Assembly (NCBI GenBank): GCA_021399435.1
Contig: JAJTUP010000001.1
Location: 1,860,001-1,924,000 of the forward strand
Length of the DNA stretch: 64,000 bases
Source: Diaporthe sp. PMI_573
Taxonomy: Eukaryota; Ascomycota; Sordariomycetes; Diaporthales; Diaporthaceae
Direction of reading: 5' to 3'
Made by a program: the position numbers and the translations under genes. The notes under the pieces are model-generated. The model was given only the letters and a program-made list of their open reading frames with translations, made no database searches and was not told the origin of the DNA. Below, piece by piece: positions 33,899-44,101 of this stretch (the first letter of the stretch is position 1; each line of letters begins with the position of its first letter).

Positions 33899-34300
33899 TT
33901 GACCCCTTCTCTAAATCATGCGTGCCTTGACGAAAGTTTGCGACTTACACCGCCGAATACTATGGACGTCTCCAGACTCACACCACTAGAAGGAATGGGG
34001 ATTACGGGACATTGTTTTCATGGGCATACTACTATCCACAGCCTACCGTACGTAATGTACCGAAATCACGACGTATTTCCCGATCCAGAAGCCTTTCAGC
34101 CCGAATGCTGGCTGGCGGAGATTGCCAAGGACTCGTGGCTGGACTTCAAAGCCTTCAGTGAGGGTAGCAGAGGTTGCACTTGGCGCAATATCACGTACTT
34201 GGAGCAAATTCTGGTACTGGAAAGCCTGGTCCATCGATTCGATTTTGAGCTTCTCAGTAAAGATTGGGAGTTGGAGCATACAGAAGTATTCAACTGCTAA
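33899..34300 (+). pseudogene. Cytochrome P450 remnant (C-terminal third only)
   Basis: An open frame of about 133 codons encodes only the C-terminal part of a P450: [12 protein letters not shown] (K-helix ExxR), YVMYRNHDVFPDPEAFQPECW (the PERF/PERW region with Arg changed to Cys), and FSEGSRGCTWRNI (FxxGxRxC haem loop still intact), then LVHRFDFEL. The membrane anchor, I-helix and about two thirds of the protein are missing, with no upstream exon recognisable in 33.0-33.9 kb. Loss of the Arg in the ERR triad also argues for a dead gene. Its subfamily differs from the intact P450 next door, so it is not a simple tandem copy. Confidence 0.8.
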
Positions 34301-35316
34301 CCCAGCGATATGCCCGTCAAGATCCGCAGGAGAGTGTTTGACACAGAACTTTGATGTATGGTAAATACAACACCCAGATGTTCATCATATCGATTTCACC
34401 TTGGTCCTGTATTGTATCAGACTATGTTCATGAAGTGCTCGGGCACTGGCGCAAAGTATCCTAAGATATCCCAACACGGAGCACCGATCTATTGTTCCGC
34501 ACGGCTTCGAGCAGCAGCAGATGATGCCCTAGCCATCGTAGTTTACAAGTTCCATCTTACAGAAAATTGACCGCATTATGAACCCCATGAGTTGAGTAGA
34601 AATTGTGATTGATGGTTGGTCCTCTTCAACCTGCCAGCTTCACTCGCAGAAGTCGGCTTTGAGAATCAAAGGCTGTTCTCGGGGGATCAGTCCCAAGCCA
34701 TACCTAAAGTAAAACCTGTTAATTTTCGATGACTTGTTGCTTCTTGATGATGCTGAGCCACTTGACAGTGCACAAGTTTACAGGGATTCGTGACATATGG
34801 GACGTTATGCCGTGGTTGTCGAAGGGGTCGTTTGATTGCACGAGCAGCTACAGCTGGGACACGTACGATGCATACAGGAGTCTCTATCGCTCGCTCGTGG
34901 CATCTGAGCAAGAGGCACCACAGCACAGTCTCAACCCCGCCTTTCGTTCATAGCTATCCCTGTTCGATCAACTGTTTTGGATTTGAGTGTTGCTCCATCC
35001 ATTACGACTCCAAGTCCTTGTATGTCCCAGAAATGCGCCAGACTGCATTGCTAATTGGTTTATGGGAGATTAGGGAGTAGAGCTGAACGCCAAGCACCCT
35101 GGTCCTTGCTAATTATAGACCGAGACTGCCTAGGTAAGTTCTGCAGGATTTGACAGGATTGTGGGGACCCAGGCGATATGGCACTGCATGACAATATCGA
35201 TCCGCGCTGCTTATAATGTTGAGCATGTACATGTTTCGCAATACAGGGTATGCTATGGAGGCTTTCAGACCTCTTCCTTCTTCCATCCTTCTTCAACAAG
35301 AACAGAATTACTCGAA
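34301..35316. other. Intergenic, no gene seen
   Basis: Lies between the P450 remnant and the HET gene; only short motif-free frames. Confidence 0.4.
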
Positions 35317-37829
35317 ATGGCCAGCGGCCGGGATGAATGGGCTTCGTCTACGCAGAGTCTGAAGAGAGAGAGCAAATATCTTTTCAAGGCGGTGCGAGAC
35401 TCGGTACGAGACTCAATTCGTGACTCGTTTCGTGAATTCTCATCTTCCTCAACCGAGAATACCGCCAATTCCCAAGATGCAGCGCCGAACGTAGAACCGA
35501 CGCACAGCCAGCAAGTCGTCTCGAGTAGTCCTGCCATCTTTCAATACGATGCCCTCCCCGGAAAAGGCTTCATCAGGCTGCTTACGATTCTGCCGGGAGA
35601 TGATGAAGAGGTGATACCGCTCCGATTGTCCGCTGTCATGCTGCATGACTCTGTTGGAGGTTACGAGTCTTTGAGCTATGTCTGGTTCGTCTTTCACCAC
35701 GCCCCCCACGCTTAACGTCTCACATCACAATTCGATTAAAAAGCCGTCTGGACCAGCCTGCCAGGCAATCAACCTGCAGAGCATTGTCAGTGAGCACAGT
35801 GCACAACGCTCAAATTTTTACATCCCGTGAACAGGTTTGAGGCTGCTTAAATGGCTCTTCGGGTTGATGTTGGGATGTGGCGTAAGGCACAGTACTAACA
35901 AGGCATTCTATAGGGGCGACCCGAAGCAGCCCAAGAAATATGTCATCGTCAATGGCGCCTCACTTGAGATATACGAGAGCCTTCACACTATACTCAAGAG
36001 TCTTCGTCCGAGATCTACAGCAGAAAGTCGTGTGATCTGGGTAGATGCTATCTGCATAAACCAAGGAAGTGTGACAGAGCGCAACGAGCAGGTACCCATG
36101 ATGGACAGGATCTATCAAACTTCCTGGCGTACGATCGTCTGGTTGGGTTCAGAGACCAAAAAGAGCGAGGAGTCATTCAGCATGTTGAATGACCTTGCTC
36201 AGGACGCCGTCACCCTGAGAAACACGTCGTCTGCAAGCTCCCTGGACAAGGGTACCATCGCCGACGACGTCGACTCCGCGTCTCTCCCAGCAATAATTCA
36301 GCAGTTCTTGCGGCGCGAACCCATACAAAGCCCTAAGAAAGACCAGTATCTTGCCCGTAGGGACATATGGGACATTTTTAGTTGCGATTGGTGGTACCGA
36401 GCGTGGACACTTCAGGAGATATTGCTTTCTTCCTCAATCATTCTTGTCCAGGGTAGTCACGAGATCGATTGGCAGGATTTCTGCCTTGCCGTGGACCATG
36501 GCCTCAGAACGGGCATCTGGTATTTCATGGCCGCAGGCACCTTTGTCGCCGAGGACATCATTCCCTATTTAACAATCAAGTCCCTACGACTACAACTAGG
36601 GCTCCAACGAGATCCAGCACCAGATCAACCAGACTTCAGAGCAGAAGGCGTTCTGAAACTACTCGAGATGTGCAGGCAGAGGGAAGCCAAGGATCCCAGG
36701 GACAAGATCTATGCCATATTCGGCATTGTAAAAGCCTTCCAAAAACTGAGGCCCGCCTCGGACACTGTTCACCGCATCCTCATGGATCCAGATTACACCA
36801 ATCCTGTGGTCTACGTTTACAGAATGCTTACTCAGCAGCTAATTGAAGCAACAGAGAGCTTGGACGTACTGGGTGTTTGCCCACAGTCCATGCGGAGAGG
36901 TCTCCCGTCGTGGGTCACGGACTGGAGCATCTCTGGCTCCTTCGCGGTACCCCTAACTCGAGACTCACTGGACCGACCACGACGCACACACGCGACACGA
37001 GGTGCGGTGGCAAGAGTCAAGTTCCCGCCTGATGCCGTGACATTGGTCCTGCGAGGGCACGAGGTCACAAAAGTCAAGTCGGTGTCAGAAGTGCTGGGCC
37101 GGGTCCACTACAACCTGGGATCTAGGGAGTGGGACGTTTCCGGCATTGCTGAGATAGAGGGTCTTCGGCTGCAGATGAAGGAAGTCTGGAAGGAAGGTGT
37201 CAATCAAGTCCACAGGTTCCTGCATGCCGCGGCGGCCTATATTCATACACTCCTTGAGTGGGAACGATTTGCTGCCAGGACGTCACCACAGAATCCAGGC
37301 GGAGAAGACGCAGAATCGGTGTATTGGAAAACACTGTGTGCGGGAACAGTAAGCAACTTCTATGCTCATGGGTATATAACACTGGGTAGTCCTCAGCTGA
37401 CTTTGACCATGATAGTACGACCCGAAAGACCCCTCAAAGACAGAAGCAAAGTACCACGAGTGGCTGGAGGTGGCAGAACACCTCCGGAATAACGAGAAGA
37501 GATTCGGGTCTTTCTCCTCAAAGATCAGCCCTACGACATACGCCATGCAGTCCAAAGTTTGGACGAATGGGTTTCCAGAATTCGCGCCGTACATGGAGTG
37601 CGCCATCGAGCGGCGATTCGCCTGGTGCGAAAACGAGTGGCTGTGTCTGCTCCCCGCCGGGACTCTCAAAGATGACAGAATAGTGCTCGCCGAGGGTGGC
37701 AGGGTACCTCTTGTGTTACGGCCCGACGGAGATGGGTATTATATGTATATTGGAGAGGCATATGTCCACGGAATCATGGATGGAGAGGCTTTCAGGCCCG
37801 AGCTGTGTCAAGATATAAAAGTCTGCTGA
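35317..37829 (+). CDS. HET-domain (heterokaryon incompatibility) protein
   Basis: HET-domain proteins trigger cell death or related self/non-self responses in filamentous fungi. Exons are 35317-35684, 35914-37348 and 37416-37829; the first intron (229 bases) has a weak GTTCGT donor but a good ACTAAC branch site and TATAG acceptor. Product about 738 aa. The HET domain reads across the junction as YESLSYVW|GDPKQPKKY, then SLHTILKSLRP, VIWVDAICINQ, ERNEQVPMMDRIYQ and IVWLG, followed by WYRAWTLQE and the usual C-terminal GDGYYMYIGEAYVHGIMDGEAF. No NACHT or ankyrin partner domain. The N-terminus has a four-unit repeat (VRDSVRDSIRDSFREF), probably an amphipathic helix. ATG 35317 was chosen because the upstream frame looks non-coding. 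Confidence 0.88.
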
Positions 37830-38108
37830 GAGACGGATGGCTTGGTTGGACATGTTGTGGCATGCAACCGTGTGGCTACATAGATTGGGCAAAAGCGTAT
37901 TACGTTGACAAGGTTGCCTAGGTAATTTAAATCAACCCCGATTCGGGGTGTTCAATTGAAGATCGAAAAACCACGGCTTCACCTTGACAGTGATCCGACT
38001 ATCCCTGACTAAACTCTCCGTTCCAGCAAAACTCGCACACTCATCTCATGTGTTGCCGCTCTTCTCCCACCCACCATCCTGGAAACATTTTCAAAACACA
38101 CGAATAAA

Positions 38109-41053
38109 TCAAGCCACCCAAACAATGGATCTCCTTACTTCGCCCATCCCATCAACCTTCCGTCGGTTTTTGTCATCCTGGGACATCTTGTCCATCGCCT
38201 CTATATCCCGCTGGAGCTCGTCAATCCTCATGTACGCGTCCACGACGTTCACAGGCTTCCCCTTGATCATCTGCTCCTTGACCCACTCGCCGGTGTGGAG
38301 TTTGTGGTTGATAGTATCCATCTCCACCTGTGCCTCTTTCCTGAACACATACCGTTGGATTGGGTCTCTCAATCTCCAGCCATGCTCCTCGTTGCTGGCA
38401 TCCTCGGGCGAGTCCTCGAATTTCTTGAATTTCTTCCAGGCTGTGGAGCTCTCGCCTTCGCCCTCAAACCCGTCGATGAAGCGCTCCGTCGCTTCGTCGT
38501 AATTGTCAGTAGGCGTCAAACCCTTCATCTTGTTGATCGCGACACTTGCCACATCGTCGAGGCATTCGAGTTGCTTGGGTGGTGGCGAGCCTGGCGGCGT
38601 CCGGGAACGCCACGGCTTCCAGGGACGCCACGGTTTCCCTGTTTCCGGCTGTTTTGTCTCTGGCGGTGGCGTCTTCGGTTTCTTTTTTTCGTGATAGGCA
38701 TCATAGTATTCGCCCGCTTTCTCAGGCGTATCGAAGTAGTGCATATACTCTTCATAATCTTGCCATCTCACACACTTTTCTCTCCCTTTTCCTTTGTCCT
38801 CCTTCTGCTCAGTCCCTTCCTCGTCGTTATTTTCTTCGTGTTCGTTATCTTCTTCGTTTTTGTTATCTTCTGGCGGCGTCGGCGGGTCCTCGGGGGGCGG
38901 CGATGGCGGGCCACTCCCTGGAGGCGAGGGAGGTAGCGGTGGCAGTTCATCGTTAGGGGGGAATTCAGGAGAGGGAGGCAGTGGTGGGGGTGGATCAGGA
39001 GTGGGAAAGTCAGGAGTGGGAATGTCGGGCTCCAGTCCCTTTGGATAATCAGGATAATCATAATCCTCAGGAAACCCAGGATGATCAGGTCGCTCGGGAT
39101 CCTCAGGTCGCTCGGGATGATCAGGTCCCTCAGGATGTGGTCTTTCTGGCTGCTCCGGTTGTCCTTGTCGCCATGGTCGCCCTGGCTGTCCTGTGTTTTT
39201 ATTACCCCCTTTGAATTTATTCCTCAGTTTGTCCAACTTGGCTTCAAACCTTTCTATGAGACGTCTCATAAATTCTCTGAGTCTTTCCCTGACGCCTCTG
39301 GATCCTTGATTCTCATTCTGTGCCTGGTTTTTCGGTCTTTGAGCCTCACCTCCACGTTCTGGTTGTCCTTCCGAGGCCTCAGACGTAGGCTGTGAGCTTG
39401 ACGGTTTGGTGGCCTGTTGGGTTGCCTGTTGGGTTGCCTCTATCGTGGGCGAGGGCTTAGAATTTTCAGATCCATTCTTCCCATGGTCGTCCTTCTTGCC
39501 ATTGTCGTCCTGGTCTTGCTGTTGATGAGGCTTACTTCCACGTTCTGGTGGCTCTTCCGAGGTCCCCCCGGGCACGGGCAGTGGGATTACTGAATTCCCA
39601 GGCGATGTCCTTGTAATTGTCGATGTGGCCAAGGTGTTCGGGGTGTTGGAGCTGATGTGTGGTCTTGTGTGAGTATCCTCAGTCGGAGACGAGCCCAATG
39701 TGGAGACGGTTCCAGTAGTGGCTGTGGCTGTGATCTGGGGACTTGATCGGGGGACAGAAGATGTCAATCCAGCTGATGTGGGCGGGACTGTGCCTGTGAT
39801 TCCTGAAATGGGCAGCCCAGAAGCCGTCGAGGAGGATGACTGAGATGCTGACTTGATAGCACTCGAACTTGATACAGCTTGGCGACCGGAAGAGGTCATG
39901 AAAGTCGTCCACGTAGTTTGTCCCGAGGTGAACAGCTTGCTGGTTTCTGCCGGCTTCGAGGTTGTTTGGTGAGCAGTGGTACTGGCCTCAGATGCTTTTG
40001 AAGACGGCTGTATAATCGGATATGTCGAATTAGTTGGGCTTGAATCCGTTGTTGTTGATCCTGGTGGCTGGACAGAGAACCTAGCAGTAGTTGGCTGGCT
40101 GAATGTCACTGATGTCGGGCTGGTTGACGGTATAAGGGTACTATTCCCAGACGAGCTCGGCGAAATAGGACTCGTGGGCTGAGTAACCGGATGAGTGATG
40201 CCAGAAGAGTTAGTTCCCGAGATTCCAATACCAGAGCTGATTGTTCCGAGACTGGTTGTAGGGGAACTAGGTCCGGAAGTGGCCGCAGAAGGCACAGTAC
40301 TGGGAACAGTGTGGGCGGACGCATCCACGGAAGGAGTCTCAGAACTTGTTGTGCCAACGGTTGACGATTCGTGCGAAGTAAGGCCGTATGAGACGGTAGC
40401 TATGGTTGATGGAGCAGACGTGGTCGTCTCCGGAAGAACAGACCATGTTCGGGTATCTGAAAGGGTAGAAGAAGGCAAGTGATAGGGAATGGATTTTGAA
40501 GTTGTTGCCGAAGTCAGGTTGGTCACCACCGGTGAAGGGACTGACAACGTCGAGGTGTTTCCAATAGAAGAATACCAGTCATATGACGTGGTTCTCGATG
40601 TGGTCAGCGAACCCAGCTTGTTGGTCTCCGTCGAGGTTGATTTGTCAATGTCTCCTGGAGCGACGAATTCGAGACTGGTAGTGTAACGTTGCTTCCACCT
40701 TGTGATTGCTGTTCATCGCCCTCTTCGGGGTCTGAGGACCCCCGGATGATGCAAGGGGGAGAAAGAGGGTCGACTAGGTGTGGATCTCCACCTGAGTTGT
40801 AAAATACCTTCTCCGGCACATCATGAAAGTAACAGACAGATCCCCCGTTGTGACTGAAGCAAAGGGGATCGGGGTCGACTCTTTGTGGATCTCCATCACG
40901 CGAGTAGTGAATCACCTTGTTCGGCAATTCGTCAAAGTAACAGACAATCACCACGTCGTGTGGTCCGCCTACTGTAGCCGGAGTAAGTGGTGCAGCTGTG
41001 GCCAGACCAGCAAGCACCGTTGCTACAGTAGCTAAGTACATGATGGAAATCAT
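38109..41053 (-). CDS. Modular secreted protein with duplicated Cys module, Ser/Thr and Pro-rich regions
   Basis: I do not recognise this family. The N-terminus (ATG at 41053) is a clear signal peptide (MISIMYLATVATVLAGLATAAP). Next come two tandem copies of a roughly 30-residue module: VCYFDELPNKVIHYSRDGDP...VDPDPLC and VCYFHDVPEKVFYNSGGDP...VDPLSPPC. A long Ser/Thr-rich part (likely O-glycosylated) follows, then a basic Gln/Arg region, Pro-rich repeats of the HPERPEDPERPDHP and PPLPPSPP type, a strongly acidic stretch, and a charged helical C-terminus. The frame changes once between about 40800 and 40600. Several phase-compatible splice pairs exist there, for instance donor GTGGAA near 40697 to CTCCAG near 40655, so one spliced gene is likely but the junction is unresolved. 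Possibly an extracellular matrix, adhesion or effector-like protein. Confidence 0.6.
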
Positions 41054-41170
41054 CTGCCAGGCAAGTAGGCAAGCAAAATCTTTGCAAAGTTTCGAGTTGA
41101 GGTGATGAGTTGAGAAGATAAAAGCTGGAGTTAAGGAGGATCGGGGGGGGGGGCAAGCAGAATTTATCAT

Positions 41171-42678
41171 TTAATTTTCTATTCAGATGCACTATAAGTT
41201 TTGACTTGGTCCAGACACAACACTGCCTTGAATCTGATGGCGATAATCGTCACTGGTCTACTTGAAGCGGCGCGATCAAACCAGTCAGGCGCACACTACA
41301 CCACCTAGGCAGTAAATGGTCACCAACCAGTGAAATCTGTCGGCTTGCCTGTTTCCATATTCCTAAAAACAAGATCTTGAATTCATTCCTGCCTTAACTC
41401 TCAAGCTTTCCAACCGCATGCTTGAAGTAAAAGACCCCGAAACGGGAGAACAGCTTGAGCGTTTTCGAATAAACAGCACTCTTCCCATCCAATCAGTGCA
41501 ATAGATTCGATCTGATGGTATTCGAAGCAGACTAAATTCGGAACATATTGAGACCTGACTGGAGAAAGTCGGTCATTTGTGTCTGGTCCTGGTCAATATA
41601 GCACAATACTACTAGTAGATCTTGGTCCTAGTACTAGTACGTAAGACCCGCACAGACTGAGGTTGACGTGTGGTCCTATGGGAAAGTCTCGAGGTTGATA
41701 GCACAAACCAGCACGGTCGGTGAGAGCGACCATTTTATATGTTGTTGTTTAATTGCGGAGCCGCCAGAAGCGGTTCTCGCTAGGCTTGTCTGTGCGGCTG
41801 TCACAAGGCTGTCTATGTTTTCTGGGTCACGTGCCACAATCGTAGTCTAAACCTACTATTATCGGCATTGTTCTTTTTTTTTTAACGCTGGGTGCTTAAG
41901 CGTTTACCACTGTATTAAGGGACCGCCTACATACTGCTTAAGAAGCGTACGTACACGGATTAAGAACGAAACCACGTAATTAATTGCTCAATCTTCTGTG
42001 AACCAGTTTTATGTCAAATCGTCAAGGTCGAAGCCATCTTGAGCCACGACTCCAAGCCACGGCCTATTTTGATGCCATCAAGCACAAGAAGACAGATTTC
42101 CCAAAAATGAAAGACAATAGATCAGACATTTCCTATCACTCAAGATCTTGCTCTGCTCAAACACACAACCATCTGCCACACCAAGCAGCCATTACAGCCG
42201 ATACTTCATCTCGGTCAAATGCACGTGTTTGAAACTGAATCGACCTGGTAAGGTAAGCATGCTCCATTATATGGCATGATACAAATGTCTTTGTGTTGCT
42301 TTTGTGCTGGCAGTCAAGTCGGGGTTGCTGGTGGTCAAGCCACACTTGCACAGCCACTTTGTGTAGGTTCCCCTGGTCCCTGATCCCTGCAGCATTGCTC
42401 TTGCTATCCCAGCCACTATCTAGCGTCGGCTCAGCTGCAGCTACTGGCTACGTGGGCGGCGGCAGGCTAGAAACGCGCAGCTCCAGTTGCCTGAAGTGTA
42501 CCCGGTCTACTCTGCCTGGGGGAGCTCCAAACCACCACCACCGTTCGTCATCCGTCACCCGAAGCTCTCGTAACGCCGACAACATATCGCCCTCGCAAGC
42601 CCACTCACCTCAAAGCACCGTGTCTCTCACCCCCTTTCAACCCCTCGACACCAGGTCACAATCGCCTAGGGAATCATC
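41171..42678. other. Intergenic with repeat copy and proteasome promoter
   Basis: Contains a G homopolymer near 41142-41152, an AT-rich patch (41580-42000), repeat copy 1 (42011-42320, separate entry) and, at its right end, the promoter and CT-rich leader of the proteasome gene. No protein gene seen. Confidence 0.4.
42011..42320 (+). repeat. Diverged dispersed repeat, copy 1
   Basis: Matches 48340-48700 in blocks: GTCAAGGTCGAAGCC at the start, then GATCTTGCTCTGCTCAAACA... against GATCTGGCTATACTCAAACA..., and CTGGTAAG...CATGCTCCATTATATGG against CTGGTAAG...CACGCTCCGTTGTGTGG. Many differences in the last block are C-to-T or G-to-A, with copy 1 the AT-richer one, as repeat-induced point mutation would give. 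Confidence 0.6.
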
Positions 42679-43736
42679 ATGGTAAGCTCGCGGCCTCTCA
42701 AACCACCCCGTTCGCCACTAGCAACGGGCTGGCTAACAACGACTTTCTGCTTGTAGACGTCGATAGGAACGGGCTACGATCTCGCCAACTCCATCTTCTC
42801 CCCCGACGGCCGAAACTTCCAAGTCGAATACGCTGTCAAGGCAGTCGAGAATGCCGGCACATCAATCGGAATCCGTTGCAGAGATGGCGTTGTCCTGGCG
42901 GTTGAGAAGGTCGTCGCATCCAAGCTGCTGAAGCCCGGCGCAAACAAGCGGATCGCGACTGTCGACAGGCATCTTGGTGTTGTACGCTCACCCCCATCCT
43001 CTGCTCCTTGAAATCCAATCAGCTCACAACCTGCATCGCTACCCGAAATCTAACACGGCTCTCCTTCAAACAGGTCTACTCTGGCATGGTCCCCGACGGC
43101 AGACACTTCATCGACCGCGCACGCGACGAGGCCCGCTCGTGGCGAGACAACTTCAAGGCCCCCATCGCAACCTCCGACCTCGCGTCCCGCATGGGCGGCT
43201 ACCTGCAAGCCTACACCCTGTACCAGTCCGTCCGGCCCTTCGGCATCACCGCCATCGTCGGCGGCTACGACAGCGAGCTGGGGCTCCCCGTCGACGGCGA
43301 GGTGGGGTCGGGCCCCTCGGTCGGCGCCGGCGGCAAGGCCGAGGGCAAGAAGTACGGCGGGCCCTTCCTGTACATGATCGAGCCCTCGGGCCTGTACTGG
43401 GGCTACTACGGCGCCGCGACGGGCAAGGGCCGGCAGGCGGCCAAGGCGGAGCTGGAGAAGCTGGACCTGAGCGGCGAGGGCATCTCGCTGCAGGATGGTG
43501 TCAAGCACGCCGCGAGGATCATCCACCTCGCCCACGACGACAACAAGGACAAGGAGTACGAGCTGGAGATGACCTGGATCAGCAACCACGACGGCCCCAC
43601 CAAGGGCCGCCACGAGGAGGTCCCCAAGGCGCTGCGGGAGGAGGCGGAGCGGTTAGCGAAGGAGGACAACGATGATGACGAGGATGACAAGAAGGACGAT
43701 GAGAAGAAGGATGGCGATAAGATGGACGAGGACTAG
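42679..43736 (+). CDS. PRE10: 20S proteasome subunit alpha-7 (alpha type-3)
   Basis: Structural alpha-ring subunit of the 20S proteasome, in cytosol and nucleus. Exon 1 is just the ATG (42679-42681), directly followed by GTAAGC. Exon 2 is 42757-42981 and exon 3 is 43074-43736, giving 296 aa. The N-terminus after the start, [26 protein letters not shown], is the alpha-subunit signature that gates the pore, followed by [24 protein letters not shown]. The body has [16 protein letters not shown] and the [15 protein letters not shown] block. A Gly-rich insertion (about 150-175) and a long acidic Asp/Lys tail ([12 protein letters not shown]...) distinguish alpha-7 from other alpha subunits. It is convergent with POL5. 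Confidence 0.95.
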
Positions 43737-44101
43737 ATGGAGGCCATCTGGCCGGGCTGGAATCCATCCGTCTAGAGGACTACACTAACTGGCCAGAAAG
43801 TTAGGAATGCTCGGAACTCACGCCTCGCTCCGTCCTTTGGGAGTGATTATTTAAGAAGACAGGGCACTGGCAGCAGGCCTTAGCAATGGAAGTCTGCCAG
43901 TAGCCTGACGACCCAGGGCACTTGTACCATTACAACTACAGTCTTGGCGATCCAGTGGCTATAGATTATTGACGTGTTACGCATCCACAGCCTTCACGAT
44001 GGTTTGGGCATAGAATGCCTGGCCAAACCGGTGATCATGAAGCCTTGAATTTTCTTTCCCAAGGTAGGGGCGTTCTACCCAATTCGCTAAATACGCGATG
44101 A
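43737..44101. other. Convergent 3' intergenic region, PRE10 / POL5
   Basis: These 365 bases hold the two 3' UTRs; no gene. Confidence 0.4.
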
